A DNA stretch of 64,000 nt from Aggregatibacter kilianii. Its GTDB lineage: Bacteria > Pseudomonadota > Gammaproteobacteria > Enterobacterales > Pasteurellaceae. The notes under the pieces were generated by a model. The model worked only from the letters and a program-made list of their open reading frames with translations. It ran no database searches and was not told the DNA's origin. The position numbers and the translations under genes were made by a program. Below, one piece after another: positions 49,430 to 61,756 of the stretch. The stretch is from NCBI RefSeq assembly GCF_003129965.1, contig NZ_NRCJ01000010.1, forward strand, positions 18,408 through 82,407, in the 5' to 3' direction. The stretch's first letter is position 1. Each line of letters starts with the position of its first letter.

Positions 49430-50949
49430 TTTCTCACTCTTTTCAATAAATAGCTAAATAAGAAGCTTTTTTCTGCTTTGTTTAATCCGATGAACAGAAT
49501 AAGGGTAAACAGAATGACTTCAATAAGAACGGCTTCACCAACGAATTCCACGAGGGAGTAGGAGCGTTGGGTATCCGATAAATAAATTAAACCCAGTAAA
49601 AAGGCAAAAACGATGCCGATATTCAGTAAATATGAGACAAATTCTTTTCGATTAAATTTAATTTTTTTGTTAATAAAATACAGACGGTAAGCCTGCATTA
49701 TTGTCATTGTGCAGAATTTACCGATGAAAGCGAACACAGGATTGTAGCCGAGAGTGAATAAATAATAAGCAAGCGGTACGGTGCAAAGGTCAATGATGGC
49801 TAAAATGATGTTGTATTGTTTAATGGTTTGCGAGCCGATTGCCAGTGCGGTCATCCAGAAGGAACCCGCCATGGCGCTAATTAAAGAGCAAACGATGGTG
49901 GCTTGCACCAGTTTTTCGGAATATTGCGGCACATGATCGCCCAACCAAAGGGTGAGCAGGGTGTGGCTGAAATACAGCACGGGCGCGGATAAAATGGCGA
50001 TTAAATAGAAAGAGTATTTTGATGTGCCCAAAATCAATTTTTTATTGCGGTCATAATCTTTTGCCGCATAAGACTGCACCAGCTGGGGGTTAAACGCCAC
50101 CTGAAAATTATTCACGAAGCTATACACCGCCGTGTCCACCTGTGTGGCAATGCCCACCGCCGCATTGGCGGTCACGCCGAAGAACAGGTTAGTGACCATG
50201 TTCAAGCCTTGCGTGGAGCCGACATAAGCCACTTGCCCCACTAACATCCAACCGGAAAAACTCATCATTTCTTTGGTTTTACTTAAATCCTTCTCAAAAT
50301 TGAAGCGGGTTTCGGCATGGAAGGCTTTGCGGGTGAAACGAAAATACAGGGTGAACACCAATAAACTCACGCCCAGCAACAACAAGCTATAAGCAATCAA
50401 TTTATCGTAGTTTTCAATGTGACTCAGAATAAAAATGGCGGTCAGTTTTAACCCGGTTTCCGCCAAACCCAACCAAGCATAAAAAGACATTCGCTCATGT
50501 GCCACAATCATGGCGTTAAACGGTACTTTAATGATTTCCACCAACGCAATCAGCAGTGCCACTTGATACACAATATTGGCGGCGTTCATGCGTGGCGCGG
50601 GAATGTTCAATTTATGATTCAAAAACCACAAGCCCACGGTTTCAGCCAGAATCACCACCACCAGCATGATGAATAAATGATTTAAGATGCTGATGTTAAA
50701 CACCTTATTTACTCTTGTCGGATCATTGGCGGCTTTTTCCACGTTGATAAAACGCTGGGTGGTGGCGGTCATGGTACCGTTGAAGAATGAAAACAAAATC
50801 ACCACCCCCATGACGATGTTGTAAATCCCGAAATCCTCCACGCCGAGCACGCGTAACACAACACGCGAAATGTAGAGCATTGCGCCCATATTGAAAAGCA
50901 TTCGGATGTAGAGAAACAGGGTATTTTTGGCAATGGTTTTGTTGGACAT
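49426..50949 (-). CDS. Wzx-like polysaccharide flippase
   Basis: About 507 residues with twelve to fourteen helices, MATE/MVF-like O-unit flippase type (polysaccharide biosynthesis protein). Sequence starts MSNKTIAKNTLFLYIRMLFNM; RFTRKAFHAETRFNF loop lies in the middle. It would move lipid-linked sugar units across the inner membrane. ATG 50949 is chosen by alignment with typical flippase N termini; there is no strong ribosome binding site. Confidence 0.8.
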   Translation of the reverse strand: MSNKTIAKNTLFLYIRMLFNMGAMLYISRVVLRVLGVEDFGIYNIVMGVVILFSFFNGTMTATTQRFINVEKAANDPTRVNKVFNISILNHLFIMLVVVILAETVGLWFLNHKLNIPAPRMNAANIVYQVALLIALVEIIKVPFNAMIVAHERMSFYAWLGLAETGLKLTAIFILSHIENYDKLIAYSLLLLGVSLLVFTLYFRFTRKAFHAETRFNFEKDLSKTKEMMSFSGWMLVGQVAYVGSTQGLNMVTNLFFGVTANAAVGIATQVDTAVYSFVNNFQVAFNPQLVQSYAAKDYDRNKKLILGTSKYSFYLIAILSAPVLYFSHTLLTLWLGDHVPQYSEKLVQATIVCSLISAMAGSFWMTALAIGSQTIKQYNIILAIIDLCTVPLAYYLFTLGYNPVFAFIGKFCTMTIMQAYRLYFINKKIKFNRKEFVSYLLNIGIVFAFLLGLIYLSDTQRSYSLVEFVGEAVLIEVILFTLILFIGLNKAEKSFLFSYLLKRVRK

Positions 50950-51085
50950 GATGAAAATCAATCTTGGCTTTTTTCCGTAAAATAGGTGGGGGATTATAGT
51001 TTTCTTTAGTATAATCAGCAATCTTTTATGCAACTATTTAGGCTTCGCATAATCAAACATACAATAGACGTTAATTGAGATGGTT

Positions 51086-51856
51086 ATGAATAAGTATTTG
51101 ATTTCACTAGATAAAGACATTCGGCGCCGCGAGCTGTTTTTCTCCCAACCAGACACGGCGGATTTCGTGGTTTTCTCTGCGATTAACACCATGCAAAAAG
51201 ACTGGGACGACCTTGCTGAGGTATTTAACCCGAGCAAGTTTGAACGGCATTACGGACGCAAAGTCACCAAGGGAGAGATCGGCTGCACCCTGAGCCACCT
51301 TGAGGTTTATCGCCAAATCGTTGCTGATGAAAACACGGCGGAAAGCGACTATGCTCTGGTATGCGAAGACGACGCCCTATTCAACAAAAATTTACCGAAA
51401 AATTTGACCGCACTTCTGGCGCAGCATTGCACGGCGGATATTGTGCTTATCGGGCAATCTAAAATCGCCGAATTCGATGATGCGGAACTGGAAATCAATT
51501 ACCCGACTACGTTTGCTTTCCTACGTCACAAAATGGGGGAGGTCACCTATGCTTATCCTTACAAAAGTTATTTTGCGGGAACGGTGGCGTATCTCATCAA
51601 AAAATCCGCAGCGCGAACGTTTCTTCGAATTTTGGCGCAGGAAAAACCGTTTTGGCTTGCCGACGATTTTCTGTTATTTGAAACGCAATTTAAGCTGAAT
51701 AACAACGTGGTGCGCCCGTTAATGGCGATTGAAAATCCGCAGCTGGTCAGTAATTTGGAAGCCGTGCGCGGTTCAAAATCCAATAACTTGCTGAAAAAAC
51801 TATTGAAATACCCGTTGAAGAAACTACTGGCCGTGAAAAAGAACTTAGGAAAATAA
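51086..51856 (+). CDS. Glycosyltransferase family 25 (LPS)
   Basis: A 256-residue GT25 enzyme, galactosyltransferase-like. [16 protein letters not shown] at the N terminus, [14 protein letters not shown] and [10 protein letters not shown] (acidic metal motif) are family signatures, with [21 protein letters not shown] later. Adds sugars to lipooligosaccharide. Starts the plus-strand half of the cluster. Confidence 0.85.
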   Translation: MNKYLISLDKDIRRRELFFSQPDTADFVVFSAINTMQKDWDDLAEVFNPSKFERHYGRKVTKGEIGCTLSHLEVYRQIVADENTAESDYALVCEDDALFNKNLPKNLTALLAQHCTADIVLIGQSKIAEFDDAELEINYPTTFAFLRHKMGEVTYAYPYKSYFAGTVAYLIKKSAARTFLRILAQEKPFWLADDFLLFETQFKLNNNVVRPLMAIENPQLVSNLEAVRGSKSNNLLKKLLKYPLKKLLAVKKNLGK

Positions 51857-51864
51857 CGAAAAAA

Positions 51865-53058
51865 ATGACCGCACTTTTTAACCTGTTTTACCTTTACGAT
51901 CCCTGGTTCTTCCATTTTCTGCGGATGTCTTTTATCGTAGGGCTTGTCGCCTTGGCGGTGTTGGCTTATCGGGTAATGAAAAAACAACAACCCAACGGCG
52001 TGATTGTGCCTTTAGACAGCCTTGCAGTGTTGGGCGGCTTGATTCTGTTCAGCGTGATTCCCTTGCTGATTAACGGCACACGGGATCTTTCCGTCATTAT
52101 GATGTATGTGAAAGGCTTGGTGTTATTTATGTTGGGTGTCGGTATGTATAACGTTTTTTACGCTGACGGCAACGGGCAGCAAAAAATGGTGCGGGATCTG
52201 CAAATTGGTGTGATGATGCAATTTGTGTTGGGTCTGCTGGCACTGCTTGGTGTGTCTTTTATGATTGATTTCCTGCTTGCCACCAATGCATTATTGCCTG
52301 CGCGCTTTTACGGCTCGGAACAGGAATATCGCCTGTATAACGTCACCTCGGCGGCATTTTTCCAATTGAGTTTATTCTATTTGATGCTGTTCCATTTTCT
52401 GCTTGCCTATAACGCGAAACATAACCGCATTCCGAGTCTGATTATCTTCTTTATGCTGTGCATCGGTTTGCTTTCGGGCAGAACCTTTTTGGTGCTATCG
52501 GCAGTGAGTATTCTGTTGTATTTTAAAGTGCGGTACATTCCGGCGTTAATTTCGTTTGTTGTGTCGGTGCTGGCATTAGCCTATTTCTTGCCGGAGAACA
52601 AATATGTGGCGCACGCCCTTGAGCCGGTGATTAATTTCCTACACGGTGCGGGATTTGTGAGTTCGTCCACCGATACTTTAGTGGAAAAGCATTTATTCAT
52701 GCCGACGTTAAAACAATTTATTTCAGGCGACGGCTTATACATGACCGGGCAAACGGAAGTGGGGCGCTATTACGGTCACACGGATTCCGGCTTCTTGCGT
52801 CAGATTTTATACGGTGGTGCGGCTTATGCCTTGGTCTGTTTTTTAGTGACGTTTTATTTTGTGCGCAAAGTCGCGATAAATTGGTTCGACGGCAGTTGGA
52901 AATTCATTCTTTCCGCCTTTGTCATTCTCGCCGCTTGTAACGTCAAAGCCGACACTTTCGCCTTCCCGGGCATCATGTTCGTGATGTTGATGTTCTTATC
53001 GTTATTCGGTTCGCACGGCAAACAACTTGTATTATTTAAACCAAAGGAGGCGAAATAA
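51865..53058 (+). CDS. Wzy-like O-antigen polymerase/ligase family membrane protein
   Basis: A 397-residue protein with about ten hydrophobic helices and a large loop between helices nine and ten, consistent with Wzy/WaaL. Its first codons (ATGACCGCACTTTTT, M-T-A-L-F) are a USS, so the start codon is part of an uptake signal. The stop shares its last base with the next start. Specific activity is not decided. Confidence 0.65.
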   Translation: MTALFNLFYLYDPWFFHFLRMSFIVGLVALAVLAYRVMKKQQPNGVIVPLDSLAVLGGLILFSVIPLLINGTRDLSVIMMYVKGLVLFMLGVGMYNVFYADGNGQQKMVRDLQIGVMMQFVLGLLALLGVSFMIDFLLATNALLPARFYGSEQEYRLYNVTSAAFFQLSLFYLMLFHFLLAYNAKHNRIPSLIIFFMLCIGLLSGRTFLVLSAVSILLYFKVRYIPALISFVVSVLALAYFLPENKYVAHALEPVINFLHGAGFVSSSTDTLVEKHLFMPTLKQFISGDGLYMTGQTEVGRYYGHTDSGFLRQILYGGAAYALVCFLVTFYFVRKVAINWFDGSWKFILSAFVILAACNVKADTFAFPGIMFVMLMFLSLFGSHGKQLVLFKPKEAK

Positions 53059-53939
53059 TGTTCAGTATCATCGTTCCTTCTTATAATCGAAAAGACGAAA
53101 TTCCGGCCTTGCTGGAAAGTTTGCGTCAACAAACCGTTCACAATTTTGAAGTGGTTATTGTGGACGATTGCTCAAAGGAGCCTGTCACGGTGGATCAGGC
53201 TTATCCGTTTCCGGTGCGGGTGATTCGCAACGAAACCAATCAGGGCGCGGCGGAAAGCCGTAATATCGGTGCTCGCCATGCACAACATGATTGGCTGTTA
53301 TTTTTAGACGACGACGATCGTTTTGCGAAGGATAAATGTGAAAAATTAGCGGATCTTATTGCCGAGCACGCCGAGGTTAACTTTATTTATCATCCGGCAA
53401 AATGCGAAATGGTGAATGAAGGCTTCACTTATGTCACCCGTCCCATTGAACCGCAGCAAATCAGCATTGAAAGCATTTTATTGGCGAATAAAATCGGCGG
53501 TATGCCGATGATTGGCGTGAAGAAAGATCTGTTCTTAAAAATAGGCGGATTATCCACCGCACTTCGTTCTTTGGAAGACTATGATTTCTTGCTGAAATTG
53601 CTGCAAGAGCCGACGTTCACGCCTTGCAAAGTGAATGAGCCGCTGACTTATTGCACCTTTCACACTAAACGGGAAAGCGTGTCAACGGACACCACAAACA
53701 CGCAAAAAGCCATTGATTACATTCGGGAATGTTATGTGAAGACCGCAGAGCAGGCGCGTAATTTCAATATTAACGCCAGCTACATTTTGGCGTATCCGCA
53801 TATCATGAATTTATCCCGCAGTGCGGCGAAGTATTATTTTGATATTTTCAAGCAAACTAAAAGCCTGAAGCAATTGCTCATTGCTTTAGTGGTGCTGATT
53901 TCCCCGAAATTGGCGATTAACTTGAAGCGGTTTATGTAA
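53058..53939 (+). CDS. Glycosyltransferase family 2
   Basis: A 293-residue GT2. FSIIVPSYNRKDEIPALLESL at the N terminus, VVIVDDCS, NQGAAESRNIGA and the metal DxD in LFLDDDDRF are typical GT-A features. Follows the Wzy-like gene with a one-base overlap. Confidence 0.9.
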   Translation: MFSIIVPSYNRKDEIPALLESLRQQTVHNFEVVIVDDCSKEPVTVDQAYPFPVRVIRNETNQGAAESRNIGARHAQHDWLLFLDDDDRFAKDKCEKLADLIAEHAEVNFIYHPAKCEMVNEGFTYVTRPIEPQQISIESILLANKIGGMPMIGVKKDLFLKIGGLSTALRSLEDYDFLLKLLQEPTFTPCKVNEPLTYCTFHTKRESVSTDTTNTQKAIDYIRECYVKTAEQARNFNINASYILAYPHIMNLSRSAAKYYFDIFKQTKSLKQLLIALVVLISPKLAINLKRFM

Positions 53940-53944
53940 AAAAA

Positions 53945-54017
53945 TTGTAGGGTCGGGTCCTGTGCCCGACCGATTTATTCGATGATGTTCGGTCGGGCAC
54001 AGGACCCGACCCTACAA
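53945..54017. repeat. Perfect 29-bp inverted repeat (REP-like hairpin)
   Basis: TTGTAGGGTCGGGTCCTG... (53945-53973) is exactly complementary to 53989-54017, with a 15-base loop. GC-rich relative to the neighbourhood, it lies between two GT2 genes and resembles short palindromic elements dispersed in several Proteobacteria. It would form a very strong hairpin; transcript effects are possible. Confidence 0.85.
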
Positions 54018-54041
54018 AAGAAAATAATAGAGTAGTTAATA

Positions 54042-54845
54042 ATGAAATTTTCAGTTTTAATGTCCTTATACGTTAAGGAAAATCCGCAATATCTAAGAGA
54101 GTGCTTAGAAAGCCTAGTGGCGCAAACTCGTCCCGCTGATGAAATCGTGCTGGTGTTTGACGGTGCGATAACGCCTAAATTGGAAGCGGTGGTCGCCGAA
54201 TTTGCGCCGAAATTACCGTTTAATTTGGTGAAATTGCCGAACAATTTAGGCTTGGGAAAAGCCTTAAACGAAGGTTTAAAACATTGTTCGCATGACTGGG
54301 TTTTGCGCATGGATACGGACGACATTTGCGTGCCGGAACGTTTTGCCAAACAGGTGGCGTTTATTGAGGAAAATCCCGAAACCATCGTATTCGGCGGGCA
54401 AATTGCCGAATTCGGTGAAAATATTGACGACATTGTGGCATACCGCAATGTGCCGACATCTGCGCAAGACATTGTTAAATTCACGCAAAAACGCTGCCCG
54501 TTTAATCACATGACGGTGGCGTACCAAAAAAGTGCGGTTATCAATTGCGGCGGATATGAGGATTTGCAAGAAGATTACTATTTGTGGATCAAACTCGTGG
54601 CACAGGGGCAGAAGGTTGCGAATCTGCCTGATATTCTGGTCTATGCCCGCGTCGGCAACGGCATGGTGGGGCGACGTCGCGGTGTTAACCAAGCCAAGGC
54701 GGAATGGCGTTTATTCAAATTAAAATACCGTTTAGGCATTCAAGGCTTTTTATCCGGTTTATTCACCTTCGCTTTGCGCTCCGGCGCTAGATTGTTACCG
54801 ACGTCATTATTGAAAAACATTTATCAAACTTTTTTACGAAAATAA
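54042..54845 (+). CDS. Glycosyltransferase family 2 (AmsE-like)
   Basis: A 267-residue GT2: KFSVLMSLYVKENPQYLRECL at the N terminus, ADEIVLVFDGAI, NLGLGKALNEGL and the DxD in LRMDTDDIC. The ED-containing QEDYYLWIKLV segment acts as catalytic base region. Likely adds a sugar to the same glycan as its neighbours. Confidence 0.9.
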   Translation: MKFSVLMSLYVKENPQYLRECLESLVAQTRPADEIVLVFDGAITPKLEAVVAEFAPKLPFNLVKLPNNLGLGKALNEGLKHCSHDWVLRMDTDDICVPERFAKQVAFIEENPETIVFGGQIAEFGENIDDIVAYRNVPTSAQDIVKFTQKRCPFNHMTVAYQKSAVINCGGYEDLQEDYYLWIKLVAQGQKVANLPDILVYARVGNGMVGRRRGVNQAKAEWRLFKLKYRLGIQGFLSGLFTFALRSGARLLPTSLLKNIYQTFLRK

Positions 54846-54846
54846 T

Positions 54847-55980
54847 ATGATGAAATTAAGCAGCATTTTAAAAATATCCGGAATTTCTACCGCACTTTTT
54901 CTTGCGGGCTGTTCCTCCGATTCCAATTCAATCAAGCAACCTGCCGAGCCGACAAATTCGGTTACGCCGGTGAATGCAAATGCGGTGTATAGCAAGCCGC
55001 GCACCTTGGATAACTTCAACGATTATGTCAATTTCCTGAAAGGCAAGGCGGCGGCAGAAGGCGTTTCTGCCGAGGTGCTGAATGCGCAAAACAATATTAA
55101 TTACATTCAAAAATCCGTCGATTTGGACGACCAACAAGCGGGCCGAATCCGTAAACGTGATCCCAATGCACCGCCGGTGATTAACCCGAACGGCACGACG
55201 AATTACTTAAATCGCGTGCTGACGGAAAATAAAGTGGACACTGCTGAAGCGCGCTATTGGGAACAGTTGCCGCAACTTGAAAACGCCTCGAAGAAATTCG
55301 GCGTGCCGAAAAATTATCTGCTGGCGTTATGGGGTATGGAAAGTAGCTTTGGCTATTACCAAGGCAACTATGATGTGTTGTCTACCTTGGCAACCCTTGC
55401 TTTTGACGGGCGTCGTGAGGCGTTATTTAGCAAAGAATTTATCGCCGCCATGAAAATGCTGCAGCGCGATCACATTCAACGCCATAAAATGCTCGGCTCT
55501 TGGGCGGGCGCTATGGGACAAACTCAATTTATGCCAAGTTCATACTTAAGCTATGCCACAGACGGCAACAATGACGGCGAGAAAAATATCTGGACCGATC
55601 ATTACGACGTATTTGCCTCCATCGCCAATTATTTACATACCGTCGGCTGGAACGAAAATCTGCCATGGGGCGTGGAAGTGGCACTCACCCAACCGCTGGA
55701 TATGGCGCTTGCCGGCACAGAGGACAATAAAAAGCGTTCTTTCCATGACTGGCAAAACATGGGCGTCACCCTAAAATATCAAACGCCACAAACGCAACAA
55801 AAACTGACCGCACTTTCCGGCTCACAAGATTTATGGCTGGTAAGACCAGATAAGGAGCTTGGCCGCGCATTCCTTGTCACCAACAACTTCCGCACCTTAT
55901 TGCACTGGAATAAATCTAATTATTTCGCTGTGAGTATAGGTACATTTGCTGATACAATTCAGCAGCGTGTTGGACTATAG
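54847..55980 (+). CDS. mltB: Membrane-bound lytic murein transglycosylase B
   Basis: A 377-residue lipoprotein. Signal with lipobox LAGC (Cys near residue 22), then the SLT_2 domain; the catalytic Glu is in LALWGMESSFGYY; GAMGQTQFMPSSYLSYA is the second signature. It cuts glycan strands of peptidoglycan at the outer membrane. Starts one base after the GT2 stop although unrelated in function to it. Confidence 0.93.
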   Translation: MMKLSSILKISGISTALFLAGCSSDSNSIKQPAEPTNSVTPVNANAVYSKPRTLDNFNDYVNFLKGKAAAEGVSAEVLNAQNNINYIQKSVDLDDQQAGRIRKRDPNAPPVINPNGTTNYLNRVLTENKVDTAEARYWEQLPQLENASKKFGVPKNYLLALWGMESSFGYYQGNYDVLSTLATLAFDGRREALFSKEFIAAMKMLQRDHIQRHKMLGSWAGAMGQTQFMPSSYLSYATDGNNDGEKNIWTDHYDVFASIANYLHTVGWNENLPWGVEVALTQPLDMALAGTEDNKKRSFHDWQNMGVTLKYQTPQTQQKLTALSGSQDLWLVRPDKELGRAFLVTNNFRTLLHWNKSNYFAVSIGTFADTIQQRVGL

Positions 55981-56058
55981 GGTAAACATTTGGAGCTTTA
56001 TCAGGATTAAGTAACAACTATAAAATTATCTCAATTTATATTTTAGAGGAGGGAAGGA

Positions 56059-56847
56059 ATGACTATTTTTAAGGCGTTAACTGATCTAAAAGATTCTATA
56101 AGACAACATTACTTATGGCGAACTTTAGCTTGGTACGATATTTTGGGGCGTTATCGCCGTTCGACTTTGGGACCTATATGGATAACTATTAGTATGGCGA
56201 TTACTGTTAGTGCTATGGGACCTTTATACGGAGCATTATTTAATTTTGATCCCTCGGATTTTATACCTCATTTAGCATTAGGTCTTATTTTTTGGGCTCT
56301 TATTTCTTCTTCTATTAATGAGTCTGCGTATACTTTTTCTGAATCAGCACATTATATGAAACAAGCCTATATTCCAGCGCCAATTTTTGTTTTTCGTATC
56401 GTTTATCGGCAGTTTATTGTTTTTGCTCATAATATAATGCTGTTTCCAATAATTATGTTTATTTTATGGAGGCCAATTACTTCTGAAGTATTCTTATTCT
56501 TTCCTGCATTTTTATTAGTTTTAATTAATATTTTTTTTATTACACTATTAGTTTCTATTTTTTGTGGACGTTACCGTGATATGGCTCAGGTATTATCCAG
56601 TATTATGTCTCTATTATTTTTTGTTACTCCGATTATTTGGCGGATGGAACAACTTTCACCAGAGAGACAAGCTTTTATTCATTGGAATATTTTTGCGACC
56701 TTTTTAGATTTAGTTAGAAAACCTTTACTAGGAATTACTCCTACACTACAAGAGTGGAGTATCGCAGGTATAAGTGCGGTATGTTTTGCTATAGTTTCAG
56801 TGTTTATTTTAGCAAGAACACGTCATAGAATTACTTATTGGTTGTAA
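56059..56847 (+). CDS. wzm: O-antigen ABC exporter permease Wzm
   Basis: A 262-residue ABC-2 type permease with about six helices. RTLAWYDILGRYRRSTLGPIW is the conserved N-terminal amphipathic part of Wzm/KpsM. A strong GAGGAGGGAAGG ribosome site precedes the ATG. AT-rich, like the following genes, and unlike mltB before it. Works with the ATPase 16 bases downstream to export finished O chains. Confidence 0.9.
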   Translation: MTIFKALTDLKDSIRQHYLWRTLAWYDILGRYRRSTLGPIWITISMAITVSAMGPLYGALFNFDPSDFIPHLALGLIFWALISSSINESAYTFSESAHYMKQAYIPAPIFVFRIVYRQFIVFAHNIMLFPIIMFILWRPITSEVFLFFPAFLLVLINIFFITLLVSIFCGRYRDMAQVLSSIMSLLFFVTPIIWRMEQLSPERQAFIHWNIFATFLDLVRKPLLGITPTLQEWSIAGISAVCFAIVSVFILARTRHRITYWL

Positions 56848-56862
56848 AAATAAGGAGAAATT

Positions 56863-57555
56863 ATGCATATTATTTTGAATAATGTTTCTGTTCGCTTTCC
56901 TATTTATGATGCTAAACAACGTTCTTTTAAGCAAACTTTGCTAAATGCAGCAACAGGTGGAAAGATTATTACTAATAATCGAATAATGGAGATTGAGGCA
57001 TTAAAAAATATTAATCTGAATATTCAAGAGGGTGATCGAGTATCTTTAATTGGTCATAATGGTTCAGGTAAAACAACTTTATTACGTGTGTTATCTGGAG
57101 TTTATGTTCCAAATTCTGGAAACGTAGACATTAAAGGGCGAATTACAAGTTTACTTGATTCTATGCTGGGAATGGATCCAGAGGCTTCTGGTTTAGAAAA
57201 TATAAAATTACGTGGTTTATTTTTAGGAATAAAGCCTAAAAAGATAGAATCATTAATTGATGAAATTATTGACTTTAGTGAATTGGGTGATTTTATTCAT
57301 ATGCCAGTTAGAACTTATTCAAGTGGTATGGTTCTCAGATTGGCATTTTCTATTTCAACTGTAACTCATCCAGAAATCTTGTTAATGGATGAGTGGATTA
57401 GCGTAGGAGATGAACAATTTAAAGAAAAGGCTGAGAAACGTTTAGGTGCATTTGTTGATCGTGCTGGTATTTTAGTAATGGCAACTCATGATCATCAGTT
57501 AGCTAAACGTATATGCAATAAACACATTCATTTAGAACATGGAGTTATTGTTTAA
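56863..57555 (+). CDS. wzt: O-antigen ABC exporter ATPase Wzt (short form)
   Basis: A 230-residue ATPase: Walker A GHNGSGKTT near residue 65, signature YSSGMVLRLAF, Walker B ILLMDEWIS, switch His in MATHDHQL. No C-terminal carbohydrate-binding domain, so the export is of the type that does not read a terminal cap. Pair with Wzm. Confidence 0.92.
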   Translation: MHIILNNVSVRFPIYDAKQRSFKQTLLNAATGGKIITNNRIMEIEALKNINLNIQEGDRVSLIGHNGSGKTTLLRVLSGVYVPNSGNVDIKGRITSLLDSMLGMDPEASGLENIKLRGLFLGIKPKKIESLIDEIIDFSELGDFIHMPVRTYSSGMVLRLAFSISTVTHPEILLMDEWISVGDEQFKEKAEKRLGAFVDRAGILVMATHDHQLAKRICNKHIHLEHGVIV

Positions 57556-57608
57556 ATTGCAATAACTATTACAAATAATATTCAGGAATCATTTTTATAA
57601 GGTTAAAT

Positions 57609-59456
57609 ATGAAAAACAATATTAAAATTTTTACTTGCTACCACAAACCGTCACCTATTTTTGAAAGTGAATGTATTATTCCAATTCATTCAGGTAAATC
57701 TATTTCTAATCAAGAGCTAAATATAATTGGTGATAATTCAGGAGATAACATCTCAGAGAGAAATAAATCATGGTGTGAATTAACAGTTCTTTATTGGATG
57801 TGGAAAAATGTTGACGCTGACTATTATGGTTTATTTCATTATAGGAGATTTTTAAATTTTAATAAGCTTGGAGGGGGATATGATATTTTTAATGACTTCT
57901 CTAAACAGAGTCTTCGGGAATTTGGTTGGGATGATACTAAGATAAGAAGTGTTTGTAGCCAGTATGATGTTTTAACATCACCAATTTGGAATATACACCC
58001 TGTAGGGCTTCCATCTTACAAAATGACTAATTATGACTTTTATGCTAAAGAGCATTTTGCTAAAGATTTAGATAAAGTCGTTGATATTATCTCTATTAAA
58101 TATCCAGAGATGTATCCTTATGTTCTTAAGTCTTTATATTCTAAAGAATGTTTCTTTGCAAATATGATGATTATGAACAAGAAATACTTTAATGAGTATT
58201 GTGACTTTTTATTTAATATATTGTTTGAGGCTGAATCCATAACAGATATATCTGAATATGATTCTTATCAAAAAAGAATTTGGGGATTCATTGCTGAACG
58301 ATTATCTAATTGCTATTTAGAGTACATTAAATCTAGAGATTATAATTTAAAATATACTCAATTAGGTATGGTTTTTGGTATTTTTGATAAGAATGAGTTT
58401 TCAAGAGAGGAAATTGAACAAAATATTATCAGCATGAGAGAAACATCTAAAGATCTAATTGTTGGTGATGTGATTAATATCGTATTTTCTATTGATGATA
58501 ATTATGCTAGATATTGTGCTGTTGCAATAAAATCTATCTTAGATTTTGTTAATAAAGATCAAAAGATTCATTTTTATATTGTACATGATCCTAATAAATT
58601 AAGTGAAAAGAGTAAGGCATTTTTAAGTTCTTTTGAGGACTTTAGTATTAGATTTACCTTTATTAAAGTTAACAATGCTGACTTTAATTTTTATCCCCTA
58701 AATCGAGAGCACATATCAGTTGCAACTTATTATAGACTAGCGTTGCCTAAATTATTGCCCGATACTGTGAATAAGATAATCTATTTAGATTCAGATATAA
58801 TTGTGTTAGATAACATAGCTAAGTTATGGAATGAATCTATGGATAGCTCTCCAATTGCAGGAGTACTAGATGAAGGTGGGGTTTTACAAATTAGAAGATT
58901 AGGGCTACCTCTGAGTCATAACTATATTAATGCAGGTATTACTTTGATGGATATCAACAAATTAAGAAGTATAAACTTAGATCACCTCTTTTCTAGAATC
59001 TTATATGAAAATTACGATCTTATTACTCTGCAGGATCAAGATATAATTAATATTGCATTTTCAAATAATATTAAGAAATTACCATTGCGTTGGAATGTTC
59101 AGTCAAGAATGTATAAGCAAAATGAACTTGAATATGCTTATTCCCAAAAAGAGTTAGAAGAAGCCGCACTTTGTCCTGCAATTGTTCATTTTTCTGATAG
59201 AAATAAACCTTGGCAATATTCATGTAAACATTTATTAAAGTTTTACTTTAAGCATTATGATCAGTTACTTGGTCATACTGACATATTACCTAATACTAAT
59301 TTAGGAATAAATAATTTTATTTCTTGGGAAATATTGGGAGATAAAGCGATTATTTATCTTTCTTTTAGGGATATTAATAAAACTTTTGAAGTAAATAAAG
59401 GTTTCGCTAAATTATGTTATAGGTTAATTAAAAAATTTAGTAAAATTTTTAAATAG
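57609..59456 (+). CDS. DUF4422 - glycosyltransferase family 8 fusion
   Basis: A 615-residue two-domain protein. Residues 1-~270 are DUF4422 (KIFTCYHKPSP; WCELTVLYWMWKN; YYGLFHYRRFL). Residues ~290-560 are GT8 (NIVFSIDDNYARYCAVAIKSIL, the DxD in YLDSDIIVLDN, and HYINAGITLMDINKLR). Both domains are putative sugar transferases, so one protein may add two sugars. The stand-alone DUF4422 protein at 62675 is its relative. Strongly AT-rich. Confidence 0.85.
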   Translation: MKNNIKIFTCYHKPSPIFESECIIPIHSGKSISNQELNIIGDNSGDNISERNKSWCELTVLYWMWKNVDADYYGLFHYRRFLNFNKLGGGYDIFNDFSKQSLREFGWDDTKIRSVCSQYDVLTSPIWNIHPVGLPSYKMTNYDFYAKEHFAKDLDKVVDIISIKYPEMYPYVLKSLYSKECFFANMMIMNKKYFNEYCDFLFNILFEAESITDISEYDSYQKRIWGFIAERLSNCYLEYIKSRDYNLKYTQLGMVFGIFDKNEFSREEIEQNIISMRETSKDLIVGDVINIVFSIDDNYARYCAVAIKSILDFVNKDQKIHFYIVHDPNKLSEKSKAFLSSFEDFSIRFTFIKVNNADFNFYPLNREHISVATYYRLALPKLLPDTVNKIIYLDSDIIVLDNIAKLWNESMDSSPIAGVLDEGGVLQIRRLGLPLSHNYINAGITLMDINKLRSINLDHLFSRILYENYDLITLQDQDIINIAFSNNIKKLPLRWNVQSRMYKQNELEYAYSQKELEEAALCPAIVHFSDRNKPWQYSCKHLLKFYFKHYDQLLGHTDILPNTNLGINNFISWEILGDKAIIYLSFRDINKTFEVNKGFAKLCYRLIKKFSKIFK

Positions 59457-59466
59457 GATATTATGT

Positions 59467-61755
<2,289 letters not shown>

Positions 61756-61756
<1 letters not shown>

